Assembly: GCA_937916485.1 (NCBI GenBank)
Contig: CALFSV010000276.1
Location: forward strand, 1 to 50,760
DNA length: 50,760 nt
Direction: 5' to 3'
DNA from: an uncultured Paracoccaceae bacterium
GTDB lineage: Bacteria; Pseudomonadota; Alphaproteobacteria; Rhodobacterales; Rhodobacteraceae
Part shown: one piece after another, positions 16,704 through 25,377 of the stretch
Layout of the letters: each line of letters starts with the position of its first letter
Position numbering within the stretch: the stretch's first letter is position 1
The notes under the pieces: generated by a model
Databases searched by the model: none
The model's input: only the letters and a program-made list of their open reading frames with translations
Told to the model about the DNA's origin: nothing
Made by a program: the position numbers and the translations under genes

Positions 16704-17621
16704 TCAGAGCCAGACGGGGTTTGACCAGGCCCGCTTGCCCGATTTGTCCATGACGGTGATGCGGATCCAGGGCGAATTGGCAAAGCGGGATAGTGGCACC
16801 TCGGTCACGGTCATGCTTTGGCCATGTCGGGCGGTCGCGGCGCTGCCATGTCCTTGAACGATGACAGCGGAGACCGCGCTTGAGGTGACGGTCACCTTGC
16901 CGTCGGCAATGGTGATCCCACGCAGTTCCGGCCCCTGGCTGGAATAGAACATCCCCTCTTTCAACGCCTGCAAGAGGGCCTCGGGTTCGTTCCGTTCCGC
17001 CTTGACCATGACCCAGCCACCAAAATGGTCGGGTTCCGTAAAGTGGGCGTCGTCTGTGGCCACAAGGGTCAACTTGCGCCCCTCTGACAAAAGCAGATCG
17101 GCGGTGTGGAAACCGTCCGGCCGGTCACATCCCATCGCACAGCCGTGGTTGTAGATCTCAACCGCATGTGCGGCCTCGATGCTGCGGGCATCGTCCAGGG
17201 TCATGCCGGACCATTGCGGGTGGGCCACCGCGACAAAGGCCCCGGCAGCGCGGGCGCGTGCCGCAAGCTCGGGCCCGCTCTCCTGGTTCGGATGAGCTGC
17301 AAAGTCCGGCGAGTTGGAGGGGGCAAAGTCGGCGGGCAGGCCAACGGCAAGGATATGCCACAACTCTCCGTTCTGCATGGCGCCGCTATGGATCTCGGCC
17401 CCGAGGATGGTGGTAAAGCTGTCGTCCCGGAACGGCAGGGTATCGGCAATGGGGTAGTTGAAAAAGCCGATGAAATGGTCGGTCAGCGCCAGAAAGTCGT
17501 AACCTTCGGCCTTGTAGCGGCGGCACACCTCTTCGGGGGCCAGAACGCCGTCTGAAAGGGTAGAGTGGGTATGCAGGTTGCCCCGCCAGAATGTGCCGGG
17601 GGCCGAAAAGATGTCAGTCAT
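16704..17621 (-). CDS. PHP-domain phosphoesterase
   Basis: A 305-residue protein with an N-terminal PHP domain: NLHTHSTLSDG (metal ligands H17 and H19), a FLALTDHF motif, GAEIHSG, AHPQW and NHGCAMG/ATDDAHF toward the end of the barrel. The last ~80 residues form a beta-rich tail. PHP proteins hydrolyse phosphomonoesters or cyclic phosphodiesters with a trinuclear metal site. One known branch opens the 5-phosphoribosyl 1,2-cyclic phosphate made by C-P lyase. No phnP is present in the neighbouring phn island, so this is a candidate replacement. ATG at 17621 has CGGAG 8 nt upstream. It is the first gene of a three-gene set running toward ugpB. Confidence 0.83.
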   Translation of the reverse strand: MTDIFSAPGTFWRGNLHTHSTLSDGVLAPEEVCRRYKAEGYDFLALTDHFIGFFNYPIADTLPFRDDSFTTILGAEIHSGAMQNGELWHILAVGLPADFAPSNSPDFAAHPNQESGPELAARARAAGAFVAVAHPQWSGMTLDDARSIEAAHAVEIYNHGCAMGCDRPDGFHTADLLLSEGRKLTLVATDDAHFTEPDHFGGWVMVKAERNEPEALLQALKEGMFYSSQGPELRGITIADGKVTVTSSAVSAVIVQGHGSAATARHGQSMTVTEVPLSRFANSPWIRITVMDKSGKRAWSNPVWL

Positions 17622-17663
17622 GGGTGCGCTCCGAAAATTGTCCTGCTGCAATCGCAGCAAAAC

Positions 17664-17681
17664 TTAACGGTTGAGTGACAC
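17664..17681 (-). promoter_or_regulatory. candidate Pho box upstream of the PHP gene
   Basis: On the minus strand GTGTCAC-TCAA-CCGTTAA (17681-17664) is a 7-4-7 arrangement matching CTGTCAT-N4-CTGTCAT at 6 of 7 and about 5 of 7 positions, 43 nt before the PHP start codon. Suggestive only. Confidence 0.3.
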
Positions 17682-17751
17682 TTTGGGCGACCCGAAAGCA
17701 CAGCCCGCAGGCTCTGATCTCCTTCCGGGCGGCCAGGTCGGCAGCAGATCG

Positions 17752-17976
17752 TCAGGCGTTGCCCGAAAAACCGATCTTGGCAAGGGCGGCAAGGGCGGCA
17801 AGGGCTGTCGTGCGTCTGGCTGGGTCACTCGACAGGGCATCAGAGTTCAGCAGCCGAACCACGCTGTGCAGCCTGCGTTCGGACAATTCGGTACGCAGGA
17901 ATAGCAGTGCCTCTTCTGTCGAAAGTGCGGCGACCTTACGGGCAAGGCCTGTGTCATGTGTCGTCGTTGTCAGCAT
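17752..17976 (-). CDS. small hypothetical protein
   Basis: A 74-residue reading frame starting MLTTTTHDTGLARKVAALST. It is mostly helical, contains an ALAALAAL segment near the C-terminus and has no membrane segment, cysteines or known motif. A run of six G lies 8 nt before the ATG and could serve as a weak ribosome-binding site; an upstream in-frame ATG at 18015 has none. It lies between phnC (divergent) and the PHP gene (same strand), 130 nt upstream of the latter. It may be a small helical regulator, or not a gene. Confidence 0.45.
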   Translation of the reverse strand: MLTTTTHDTGLARKVAALSTEEALLFLRTELSERRLHSVVRLLNSDALSSDPARRTTALAALAALAKIGFSGNA

Positions 17977-18072
17977 CAGAACTGCCCCCCAGGCGTGATG
18001 ACCGATTCGACGCATAGTCTAGGACCGTACCGGGGCGCGATTCCCATTCCAAAACCCACTGCAAAAGGCGCG

Positions 18073-18090
18073 GTGTCATCAAAAGTTCAC
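18073..18090 (+). promoter_or_regulatory. weak Pho-box-like sequence upstream of phnC
   Basis: GTGTCAT-CAAA-AGTTCAC has a good first half-site and a poor second one with the correct 11-bp phase, 65 nt before the phnC start. It fits the expectation that phosphonate uptake is phosphate-regulated but would not stand alone. Confidence 0.25.
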
Positions 18091-18154
18091 TCAACTGATA
18101 CATTTCAGTTTCCAGCCCTGCCTATCCCCCCTGCAACCAAGTGGGGATGACTTG

Positions 18155-18958
18155 ATGCTGAAAGTGACAGAGCTGACCAAGGTATTTGGCAGCAAGACAG
18201 CCGTTGATCGCGTCGGGTTCGAGGTCAGCAAACCAGCCATGATCGGTGTGATCGGTCGCTCTGGGGCCGGCAAATCCACCATGCTTCGGATGCTCAATCG
18301 GCTGGCCGATGCGACATCGGGCACAGTCGAGTTCGAAGGCCGTGACATCACCGCGCTGCGTGGGGCGGACAAGCGTCATTGGCAGTCCGAGTGCGCCATG
18401 ATCTTTCAGCAGTTCAACCTCGTGCCTCGCATGGATGTCGTTTCGAACGTGCTCCACGGCACCCTGAACCGACGCTCTACGCTTGCGACGATGTTCAACC
18501 TCTATCCCCAGTTCGACATCGACAGGGCCATCGACATTCTGGACCGCCTTGGCATCGCCGAGCAGGCAGAAAAGCGGGCCGAAGCCCTTTCGGGCGGTCA
18601 ACAGCAGCGGGTCGCCATCGCGCGGGCCCTGATGCAGGACCCCAAGATCATCCTGGCTGATGAACCCATCGCCAGCCTTGACCCGATGAACGCCCAGATC
18701 GTCATGGATGCCTTGCGCCGCATTCACGAAGAAGACGGGCGCACGGTGATTGCCAACCTGCACACCCTCGATACGGCCCGCCGCTACTGCGACCGGGTCA
18801 TCGGGATGCGCGACGGACGGATGGTGTTTGACGGCACGCCCGCCCAACTCACCACCGGAGTTGCCCGCGACATCTACGGCGCAGGTGCCGACTTCTCGGA
18901 AGAGGCCACCTCGACCCAGATCGACGCGATCGAACGCCCCCGCGTCGCCGCAAACTGA
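18155..18958 (+). CDS. phnC: phosphonate ABC transporter ATP-binding protein
   Basis: A 267-residue ABC ATPase of the PhnC branch. Walker A is GRSGAGKST, the Q-loop [13 protein letters not shown], then the PhnC-typical insertion with the NVLHGTLNR block, signature LSGGQQQR, Walker [14 protein letters not shown] and H-loop LHT. It drives phosphonate uptake through the PhnE proteins. ATG at 18155 is used (GGGGA 8 nt upstream); a TTG one codon earlier is possible. It is the first gene of phnC-D-E-E-hexapeptide transferase. Confidence 0.92.
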   Translation: MLKVTELTKVFGSKTAVDRVGFEVSKPAMIGVIGRSGAGKSTMLRMLNRLADATSGTVEFEGRDITALRGADKRHWQSECAMIFQQFNLVPRMDVVSNVLHGTLNRRSTLATMFNLYPQFDIDRAIDILDRLGIAEQAEKRAEALSGGQQQRVAIARALMQDPKIILADEPIASLDPMNAQIVMDALRRIHEEDGRTVIANLHTLDTARRYCDRVIGMRDGRMVFDGTPAQLTTGVARDIYGAGADFSEEATSTQIDAIERPRVAAN

Positions 18959-19022
18959 CCCCGTTTCCCTTTCACGACCCCGCCTGGACATCCAGACGGA
19001 CCCACCCAACCGGAGAAAGACT

Positions 19023-19928
19023 ATGAAAAAGATCATCGCCCTCGCGCTGGCCACCACGGCCCTCGCCTCTGTCGCTTCGGCCGAAGGCCATGCGATCACC
19101 GAATTCCGTATCGGCCTTCTGGGTGGCGAGAACGCCCAGGACCGTCTGAACAACAACGAGTGCCTGCGTGCCTATGCCGAAGAGGCCCTGGGCGTTCCGG
19201 CCAAGCTTTTCGCCCCTGCCGACTACAACGGTGTTATCCAGGGCCTTCTGGGCGGCACCATCGACATGGCCTGGCTCGGCGCATCGAGCTATGCCGCCGT
19301 CTACCTTGAAGATCCCGAGGCCGTCAGCCCGGTTCTGGTCAAGGCCAACGTGGACGGGTCGTTCACCTACCACTCCATCGGTATCGCACTGGCCGACAGC
19401 GGCCTGACGTCGCTCGCCGATCTGGCCGGCAAGCAGTTTGGCTTTGGCGACCCCAACTCCACCTCCGGTTACCTGATCCCGTCGGTCGAGATCCCGAACG
19501 AAGGGTACTCGATGGAGTCGGGCGAGTACTTTGGTGAGGTTCTCTTCACCGGTGGCCACGAGCAGACCATCGTTGCTGTCAACAACGGCGACATCGACGC
19601 CGGCGTGACCTGGGCCGACGCCCAGGGCGATTGGGAAGACGGCTACAACTCGGGCGCCCTGCGTCGCGCTGTGGATGCCGGCCTGGTCGACATGAACGAC
19701 CTGGTCCAGATCTGGATCTCCAAGCCGATCCCCGAAGGCCCTGTTGTCCTGCGCAACGCCCTGCCTGAAGACGTCCGTGCAACCATGGTCCAGCTGGTCG
19801 AAGACCTGCACGCCAACGACCCCGATTGCGCCTACGGCGTTGCAGCCGGCGATACCTCCGGCTTCGTTCCGATCGACCATTCCTACTACGAGAGCATCGT
19901 CGCTGTTCGTCAGGCACAGTCCAACTAA
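19023..19928 (+). CDS. phnD: phosphonate-binding periplasmic protein
   Basis: A 301-residue exported solute-binding protein with a signal peptide (1-20, ending ASVASA) and the PhnD fold: FRIGLLGGENAQDRL at the first strand, DMAWLGASSYA, the FGDPNSTSGYLIPS phosphonate-binding loop (Ser-Thr-Ser) and AGVTWADAQ. It delivers phosphonates such as methylphosphonate or 2-aminoethylphosphonate to PhnE. GGAG lies 7 nt before the ATG. A strong hairpin with a T-run follows the stop and probably lowers read-through into phnE. Confidence 0.92.
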   Translation: MKKIIALALATTALASVASAEGHAITEFRIGLLGGENAQDRLNNNECLRAYAEEALGVPAKLFAPADYNGVIQGLLGGTIDMAWLGASSYAAVYLEDPEAVSPVLVKANVDGSFTYHSIGIALADSGLTSLADLAGKQFGFGDPNSTSGYLIPSVEIPNEGYSMESGEYFGEVLFTGGHEQTIVAVNNGDIDAGVTWADAQGDWEDGYNSGALRRAVDAGLVDMNDLVQIWISKPIPEGPVVLRNALPEDVRATMVQLVEDLHANDPDCAYGVAAGDTSGFVPIDHSYYESIVAVRQAQSN

Positions 19929-19944
19929 GCCAAAAGCATAAGTT

Positions 19945-19973
19945 CGCGGGTCCCGGTCATTCCGGGGCCCGCG
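19945..19973 (+). terminator. intercistronic hairpin after phnD
   Basis: CGCGGGTCCCGG (19945-19956) pairs with CCGGGGCCCGCG (19962-19973), a 12-bp stem with one G-U pair and a 5-nt loop, followed by TTTT. It has the form of an intrinsic terminator but lies inside the operon, so it likely attenuates expression of the permease genes relative to phnD. Confidence 0.65.
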
Positions 19974-19995
19974 TTTTCGTATCGGGGACCCGAGC

Positions 19996-20868
19996 ATGAC
20001 CGACCAGACCCTTTCCGGGGGCATCAGCCTGAATGACACGCGCCGCTCTTATGCAGCGCTCGTGCAGCGCCGCAGGCTGTATGGCGGCATCACACTTCTG
20101 ATCTTTGTTCTGCTTATGGTCGGTGGCTTCAACGTCGCGGATGAGCGGAACGCAGGCGGTTTCTGGTCTGGCCTGAGCCAGCTTGGCGATTTTCCCGAGG
20201 GGGTGATTTCCGAAGCCTGGGAAAAGCGGGGCCAGCTGCCCGCCCATATGGTCACCTACTTTGGCGCGCTGCTTGAGACGATCAATATTGCAGCGGTATC
20301 GACACTGCTCGGGGCGGTGGCCGGTATTATCCTGTCACTCTTGTCGACCCGAGGATTGGCTTACTGGCCACGCCTCACCCCGGTCTTTCGCCGCATCATG
20401 GACATCATGCGGGCGGTGCCCGAAATCGTCATTGCGCTGGTCCTGATCTTTGTTCTGGGCGGTGGCCCAGTACCTGCGATGATCGCCATCGCGTTCCATA
20501 CTGCCGGTGCGCTGGGCAAACTGTTTTCCGAGGTTGCCGAAAACGCCGACCTCAAACCTGTCGAAGGCCTCGAATCCGTTGGGGCCAACTGGGCCCAGCG
20601 CATGCTCTTGGGGGTGATGCCGCAGGTTGCTCCGAACTACCTCAGCTATGCCCTCCTGCGGTTTGAGATCAACATTCGCGCCTCGGCAATTCTTGGCTTT
20701 GTGGGGGCAGGTGGCATCGGCTACGAGCTGAAGAACGCGATGACCTGGGGCCAGGGCCAGTTTGACGAGGCGGCAGCCATCTTCCTGATGCTGTTCGGTA
20801 CAATCGTCTTCTTTGACCAGCTGTCCAGCCACTACCGCAACAAACTGACAAGAGGGGATCAGGCATGA
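19996..20868 (+). CDS. phnE: phosphonate ABC transporter permease (first copy)
   Basis: A 290-residue inner-membrane permease. Membrane segments lie at about residues 29-46, 88-110 and 125-155, with others beyond; the coupling-loop motif is EGLESVGANWAQRMLLGVMPQV, followed by SAILGFVGAGGIGYEL. It belongs to the PhnE family and pairs with the second phnE gene, with which it overlaps by 4 nt (ATGA). Confidence 0.9.
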   Translation: MTDQTLSGGISLNDTRRSYAALVQRRRLYGGITLLIFVLLMVGGFNVADERNAGGFWSGLSQLGDFPEGVISEAWEKRGQLPAHMVTYFGALLETINIAAVSTLLGAVAGIILSLLSTRGLAYWPRLTPVFRRIMDIMRAVPEIVIALVLIFVLGGGPVPAMIAIAFHTAGALGKLFSEVAENADLKPVEGLESVGANWAQRMLLGVMPQVAPNYLSYALLRFEINIRASAILGFVGAGGIGYELKNAMTWGQGQFDEAAAIFLMLFGTIVFFDQLSSHYRNKLTRGDQA

Positions 20869-22184
20869 CCACCACCGACCTCGGCCCCGTGCGCGAAAGC
20901 GCTTTTCGGTTTCTGCGCCGCAAACGGCTGGTTAGCCTGGCGGTGCCTGCGACCATCCTGGTCTATTTTACCTACATCTTCTTTTCTTTCGACATTCTTG
21001 GCCTGGCCGAACGGGCGCGAATGGACAACGCCGTCACGCTTGCCTCTGACAGCTGGAGCTACAAGACACACGTCACACGTGACAACCGGTCGGGTGAGGT
21101 GTCCTACGCCATCGAGGGCGAACGCAAGGGTACCTATCCCGAGGGCACCCGGCCCGAATGGGTAACCGACGATGGCGATGCGCTGGTGATCGACCTTGAA
21201 GACGGACACGTCATCACCTTCCTTCCCGACAATGGGGTCAGCTATGTGATTCCCGGCTACGGGACCTTTGAGGCGCAGCTGGTCGATGGCCGCATCCAGA
21301 GCAACCTGGGCGACACCCCGCCCGATTGGATCAACGCCTCCGGAACGCGTGTGGCAATCACGACCGATGCAGGCCGTCTCACGGTGACCCGCTCGAAAAC
21401 CGAGGTGTTCCGCTATTTCCCGGGGTGGGAGCTGTTCTGGTTCACCCTCGAGAGCCCCTACCAAGATCATGGCTTTGTCAGTCTTCTGACAGGTCCGCAG
21501 CTTGACCCCGAGCGGTCGAACCTGGCCGGGATGTGGGAAGATTTCTGGCGCAATACCATGTGGCGCCATGCCGATGTGGCCTGGGCGATCAGCGAGACCA
21601 TCCTGATGGCGTTTCTGGGCACCTTCGGCGCGGCAATCATCGCGCTGCCGCTGGCATTCCTTGCGGCACGCAACTTTGCCCCCCTGGTTGCCGTGCGCTT
21701 TGCCGTGCGCCGGGTGTTCGATTTTGTCCGCGGCGTCGATGCGCTGATCTGGACTATCGTCCTCAGCCGAGCCTTTGGGCCGGGACCGCTGACCGGTGCG
21801 CTGGCCATTCTGGTCACCGACACGGGCAGCTTTGGCAAGATATTCTCCGAGGCGCTCGAGAACGTCGATGACAAGCAGATCGAGGGGATTCAGTCGACCG
21901 GCGCCTCCGCTATTCAGCGCTACCGGTTCGGGGTCATCCCGCAGGTGACGCCGGTCCTGCTGAGCCAGATCCTCTACTTCTTTGAATCCAATACCCGTAG
22001 CGCAACGATCATCGGGGCGATCACGGGCGGCGGCATTGGCCTGCTTTTGACACAGGCCATGCAGACCCAGAAGGACTGGGAAGAGGTTGCCTACTATATC
22101 ACTCTTGTGGTTCTCATGGTGATGCTGATGGACACTCTTTCGGGATGGCTGCGCAGCCGGTTGATCAAGGGTAAGGGGAACTGA
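20865..22184 (+). CDS. phnE: phosphonate ABC transporter permease (second copy, with large insertion)
   Basis: A 439-residue PhnE paralogue, longer than the usual ~270 because a hydrophilic stretch of about 150 residues (about 50-200) sits between the first membrane segment (27-47) and the permease domain. This insertion is rich in beta-prone sequence (IEGERKGTYPEG, ITFLPDNGVSYVIPGYG) and should face the periplasm. The C-terminal half has the standard coupling motif EGIQSTGASAIQRYRFGVIP and the SATIIGAITGGGIGLLL segment. Together with the first phnE copy it would form a heterodimeric channel. The insertion may contact PhnD. Confidence 0.9.
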   Translation: MTTTDLGPVRESAFRFLRRKRLVSLAVPATILVYFTYIFFSFDILGLAERARMDNAVTLASDSWSYKTHVTRDNRSGEVSYAIEGERKGTYPEGTRPEWVTDDGDALVIDLEDGHVITFLPDNGVSYVIPGYGTFEAQLVDGRIQSNLGDTPPDWINASGTRVAITTDAGRLTVTRSKTEVFRYFPGWELFWFTLESPYQDHGFVSLLTGPQLDPERSNLAGMWEDFWRNTMWRHADVAWAISETILMAFLGTFGAAIIALPLAFLAARNFAPLVAVRFAVRRVFDFVRGVDALIWTIVLSRAFGPGPLTGALAILVTDTGSFGKIFSEALENVDDKQIEGIQSTGASAIQRYRFGVIPQVTPVLLSQILYFFESNTRSATIIGAITGGGIGLLLTQAMQTQKDWEEVAYYITLVVLMVMLMDTLSGWLRSRLIKGKGN

Positions 22185-22185
22185 A

Positions 22186-22803
22186 TTGGCGCGCCTTTCG
22201 CCTGGCGAACCGGTCATCCACCCCAATTGCGACCTGACCGAGGTCACCTTTGGCCGCTTCGTCGAAATCGGGCGGGGAAGCCGGATCGCCTATTCGACCT
22301 TTGACGACTATGCCTATTGTGACCGGCAGACCGATATCGCGAATGCCAGCATCGGAAAGTTTGCCAACATCGCCTCCTGCGTGCGGATCGGGGCGACGGA
22401 TCATCCGCTCGACACTGTCGCGCTGCACCACTTTCTTTATCGGTCGGCCGACTATTGGGACGACGCCGAGAATGACCCTGCCTTCTTTGCCCATCGCAAG
22501 TCGCGGCGGGCCCGGATCGGGCATGACACCTGGATCGGACACGCCGCCCAGATCAAGCCAGAGGTAACGATCGGGGACGGGGCGGTCGTGGCTTCGGGCG
22601 CCATCGTGACCCGCGATGTGGCCCCCTATACGATTGTTGCAGGCATTCCGGCGGTAAAGCTGCGGGACCGGCAGCCGGCCGATGTGGCCGACCGGATCAT
22701 CGCGCTGGGCTGGTGGGATTGGGACCACGACAGGCTGCGCGAAACGCTGGCCGATTTCCGGTCCCTGCCAGCGCTTGCATTCCTGGAAAAGTACGAGGGT
22801 TAA
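22186..22803 (+). CDS. phosphonate-operon hexapeptide-repeat acetyltransferase
   Basis: A 205-residue left-handed beta-helix (hexapeptide repeat) transferase of the type found in phosphonate operons. Repeats such as IGKFANIASCVRIGA and IGHDTWIGHAAQIKPEVTIG are clear, with the acetyl-CoA-side loop ATDHPLDT and the C-terminal PAVKLRDR. It probably acetylates an aminophosphonate or an intermediate; the substrate is not known. The start is TTG at 22186, two bases after the phnE stop, with GGGGA upstream; no ATG is available near the conserved beginning. Confidence 0.85.
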   Translation: MARLSPGEPVIHPNCDLTEVTFGRFVEIGRGSRIAYSTFDDYAYCDRQTDIANASIGKFANIASCVRIGATDHPLDTVALHHFLYRSADYWDDAENDPAFFAHRKSRRARIGHDTWIGHAAQIKPEVTIGDGAVVASGAIVTRDVAPYTIVAGIPAVKLRDRQPADVADRIIALGWWDWDHDRLRETLADFRSLPALAFLEKYEG

Positions 22804-22815
22804 GAAGGGTTGTCT

Positions 22816-22835
22816 GCGGCCGACTACTCGGCCGC
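22816..22835. terminator. hairpin between convergent hexapeptide transferase and phnM genes
   Basis: GCGGCCG (22816-22822), loop ACTACT, CGGCCGC (22829-22835). The loop contains the phnM stop codon. No T-tract is seen, so it may act as a block between the two converging transcripts rather than an intrinsic terminator. Confidence 0.45.
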
Positions 22836-24032
22836 GACCTGCTCTGCCACCCGCTCTGGCACCCGCTCTGCCACGACAGACCGACCCATGAAGCGGGCCG
22901 CTGCCGCGCCGCCAAGATAGGTCAGGCGACCATTGCTGATCGTGCCCTCGACAACCTTGGTCTGCTGGTTGACGATGGTAAGATCAGCGCGCCTGTTCAG
23001 CTCGATCACGCCACGGTCCGGCAACCCTATGATCCGGGCCGGATTGCGCGAGATCAGCGCCCATGCGGCGGGCAGGTCAAGGATACCATCATCGACAAGA
23101 CGGAAGGCAGCCTGTGACAGGGCCGGATAAAAGTAGTCCGACACAAGCGCATCACAAAGACCGCGCCGGATCAGGCCGATGGCGGCGATATTGCCGGACT
23201 GACTACCACCCCGCACCACGTTCGGCGCCCCCATCAGGACCGGATCGCCAACGGCGCGGGCCACGGCGGCGGCCTCTTGGGTCAAGGGGAATTCGCAGAT
23301 CTTGGCCCCGATCATGGAGTAGAACTCGCGGGTTTCAGCCTCTGGATCGTCGTGGGAACCATAGCGGACGCCCAGCACGTCAAAAGCATCCGCCAAACCG
23401 GCGAGCCTGCGGGGCACCTCTTTCGAAAGCTGTTTGGCCTTTGTCACGACCTCGAGCAGTTCGGCCGAGGTGCGACCGCTCTTGCTTGCCCAATCCGACA
23501 GGTTTGCGGGGTTGAGCGTGGCCATCTTGACCGCCTCGTCGAGGTGGTTGTTGAAGATGACATAGTCGATGGCATGGCGCCGAACAGCTGCCAGGAGACG
23601 GTCGGCGCTGCCATGTTCGTGGGTTTCATAGCGGATCTGAATGCGCAGGTCCGTCATCGCCTCGGGCCGGTAGTCGTCAAGGGTCTTCATCAGGACTTCG
23701 GCAAACTCGGGGCTTCGCATGCCGCCTTCCCAGGACCAGCTTTGGGCCAGCCAGGCGGTGGTCACGCCATTGGCAGCAGCATCGCGGTCGGCGCCACGCA
23801 AACCGGTCAACGCGGGAAACGGGGCCGTCGGACGCGGGGCGATGTGCCGTTCAAAGGCATCGCCATGCAGGTCGATGATGCCGGGCAGAACGTAGTAACC
23901 GGTCAGGTCAATCGCCGGAAACGGACCAGCCGCGATGCGCCCGTCGGCGACCGCCACGGTGCGCTGTTGCATGACCCCGTCGCGCAGGGTCATTGCGCCT
24001 GTCAGGCGAAGTGGGGGAAGCCTGTCCTGCAT
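22824..24032 (-). CDS. phnM: PhnM-like ribose 1-phosphonate 5-triphosphate diphosphatase (first, divergent copy)
   Basis: A 402-residue amidohydrolase-fold protein. Metal-site motifs are DLHGDAFERH, FNNHLDE, GSHDD and SDYFYPA; the family loop MGAPNVVRGGSQSGN is intact. It would remove pyrophosphate from ribose 1-phosphonate 5-triphosphate to give PRPn, the C-P lyase substrate. It differs from the canonical second copy at 30763 (DLHGD instead of ELHTD, and other substitutions) and belongs to another subfamily. It follows phnF by 80 nt on the minus strand. The last 15 residues come from a 12-nt repeat (ERV units) and look like a recent expansion. Confidence 0.85.
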   Translation of the reverse strand: MQDRLPPLRLTGAMTLRDGVMQQRTVAVADGRIAAGPFPAIDLTGYYVLPGIIDLHGDAFERHIAPRPTAPFPALTGLRGADRDAAANGVTTAWLAQSWSWEGGMRSPEFAEVLMKTLDDYRPEAMTDLRIQIRYETHEHGSADRLLAAVRRHAIDYVIFNNHLDEAVKMATLNPANLSDWASKSGRTSAELLEVVTKAKQLSKEVPRRLAGLADAFDVLGVRYGSHDDPEAETREFYSMIGAKICEFPLTQEAAAVARAVGDPVLMGAPNVVRGGSQSGNIAAIGLIRRGLCDALVSDYFYPALSQAAFRLVDDGILDLPAAWALISRNPARIIGLPDRGVIELNRRADLTIVNQQTKVVEGTISNGRLTYLGGAAAARFMGRSVVAERVPERVAEQVAAE

Positions 24033-24112
24033 GCCGATCTACCTCAAGAAACACGAGCGTTCGCCGCTCCTAGCCTGTGGATATCTCGGTTATGTGACAA
24101 AGCGACAAAGGC

Positions 24113-24850
24113 CTAAAAATCTTTTTCCGAAAGTGTCAGCGCGACTTTTTCGCCAGCAAACCAGGTCAGTCCGAACTCCACAGGGCGCCCATCGGGGTCG
24201 ATGTTCAGGCTGCTCGACATCAGGATGGGCGCACCTTCGCGAATGCGCAGGTTCAGGGCCTGGGTCGCACTGGCCAGTCGTGCGGTCAGCCGGGTTGACC
24301 GGCGGGTGTAATCGGGCACGCCGCAGAGGGCCAGCGACCGGGTCACGCTGCGCTCCTTGCGCAGAATATCAAGAAGGCCGGGAAACCGGGCCGCTGGAAA
24401 GACCGACCGGAAGAGTGCGACGGGTTGCCCATCTGCAAGCGATAGCCCGTCGTAGCAATAGACCTTTCCGCCCGGCGCCAGTTCAAGCATCCGTGCCTCT
24501 GTCTCATCGGCGCTACGCCCCTCCAGTCCGGTCACCTGTCTGTCTGGCGTTTGTCCCGCTGCAACGAGGTTCTGGTGAAAACGGACCCGGCGCCCAACCG
24601 GATAGTCCACGGGACGCGTTGTGACAAAGGCCCCGGCCCCGCGCTGGGTATGGATCAACCCTTCATCGACAAGGGCGGCAAGCGCGTGGCGAACGGTGTG
24701 CCTGTTGACGCCGAACCTGCTGGCAAGTGCAACCTCGGTCGGCAGCTTGTCGCCCGGCTTGTAGCGGCCAGCGGCGATATCACCGCGGACCTCGTCGCCG
24801 ATGGCTTGCCAAAGCGGGGTCTTGGGGGCGTCGTCATAAAAACTTTGCAA
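24113..24850 (-). CDS. phnF: GntR-family regulator of phosphonate genes
   Basis: A 245-residue HutC/FadR-like GntR regulator. The N-terminal winged helix (about 12-75) shows GDKLPTEVALASRFGVNRHTV, and the C-terminal UTRA ligand domain starts near residue 90. It is likely a repressor that senses a phosphonate or phosphate metabolite. The start is TTG at 24850, 36 nt from a palindromic operator that also lies 18 nt before phnG, so it probably controls both directions and itself. Only a weak ribosome-binding site is visible. Confidence 0.87.
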   Translation of the reverse strand: MQSFYDDAPKTPLWQAIGDEVRGDIAAGRYKPGDKLPTEVALASRFGVNRHTVRHALAALVDEGLIHTQRGAGAFVTTRPVDYPVGRRVRFHQNLVAAGQTPDRQVTGLEGRSADETEARMLELAPGGKVYCYDGLSLADGQPVALFRSVFPAARFPGLLDILRKERSVTRSLALCGVPDYTRRSTRLTARLASATQALNLRIREGAPILMSSSLNIDPDGRPVEFGLTWFAGEKVALTLSEKDF

Positions 24851-24886
24851 TTCTCTTGTTCCCCCGGGAGCGGCTTTCCGTTAATA

Positions 24887-24906
24887 TTAGTCTAGTTGTA
24901 TACTAA
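24887..24906. promoter_or_regulatory. candidate PhnF operator between phnF and phnG
   Basis: The half-sites TTAGTCTA (24887-24894) and TATACTAA (24899-24906) form an imperfect palindrome (7 of 8 positions) around a 4-nt spacer, in the 74-bp gap between the divergent phnF and phnG genes. Length, AT content and position suit a HutC/PhnF-type GntR operator. Confidence 0.6.
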
Positions 24907-24924
24907 TGGGCGGAGTTGTCTAGT

Positions 24925-25377
24925 ATGACGGCGACAGCGGAAAACACCGAACGCAAGGCGTGGATGGGAACCCTGGCCTCAGCGCCTGCCGGGCGGGTCA
25001 GCACCTTGCTGGCGGTCTTGGGCGAGCGTCCGGATCACGTCGTTCTGCGACCGGCCGAGGTGGGCAGTGTCATGGTCCGGGGTCGGGCCGGTGGCACGGG
25101 CGCGCCATTCAATCTGGGCGAGGTGACCGTGAGCCGGTGTTCGATCCGTCTGGCAAGTGGCGAGGTCGGGCATGGCTATGTCCAGGGGCGCAGCCTTGTC
25201 GATGCAGAGGCCGCTGCACTTGTAGACGCCCTTATGCAGACGGCCCGAGTTGGCGAGGTCCGCGCGACTGTCCTTGATCCCATTGCGGCGGACCGCATGG
25301 CCAAGCGCAAGGCGCGGGCAGAAAAGGCCGCCGCCACGAAGGTGGAATTCTTTACGATGGTGCGAGGAGAGGATTGA
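24925..25377 (+). CDS. phnG: C-P lyase complex subunit PhnG
   Basis: A 150-residue subunit of the PhnGHIJ core. Typical segments are WMGTLASAP, LRPAEVGSVMVRGRAGGTG and GEVTVSRCSIRLASGEVGHG. With PhnI, H and L it transfers the phosphonate to ribose of ATP. ATG at 24925 has CGGAG 9 nt upstream; an in-frame TTG at 24916 is less likely. It opens the phnGHIJKLN operon and overlaps phnH by one base. Confidence 0.92.
   Translation: MTATAENTERKAWMGTLASAPAGRVSTLLAVLGERPDHVVLRPAEVGSVMVRGRAGGTGAPFNLGEVTVSRCSIRLASGEVGHGYVQGRSLVDAEAAALVDALMQTARVGEVRATVLDPIAADRMAKRKARAEKAAATKVEFFTMVRGED

Noticed and set aside
20859..22247. 462-codon minus-strand frame opposite the second phnE
   Set aside because: Shadow of phnE; no start signal and no recognisable domain, while the plus strand has a full PhnE permease domain.
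22836..22890. Possible functional repeat at the 3' end of the first phnM (12-nt units giving ERV repeats)
   Set aside because: Only about three imperfect units within the coding tail; looks like simple local expansion without further meaning.
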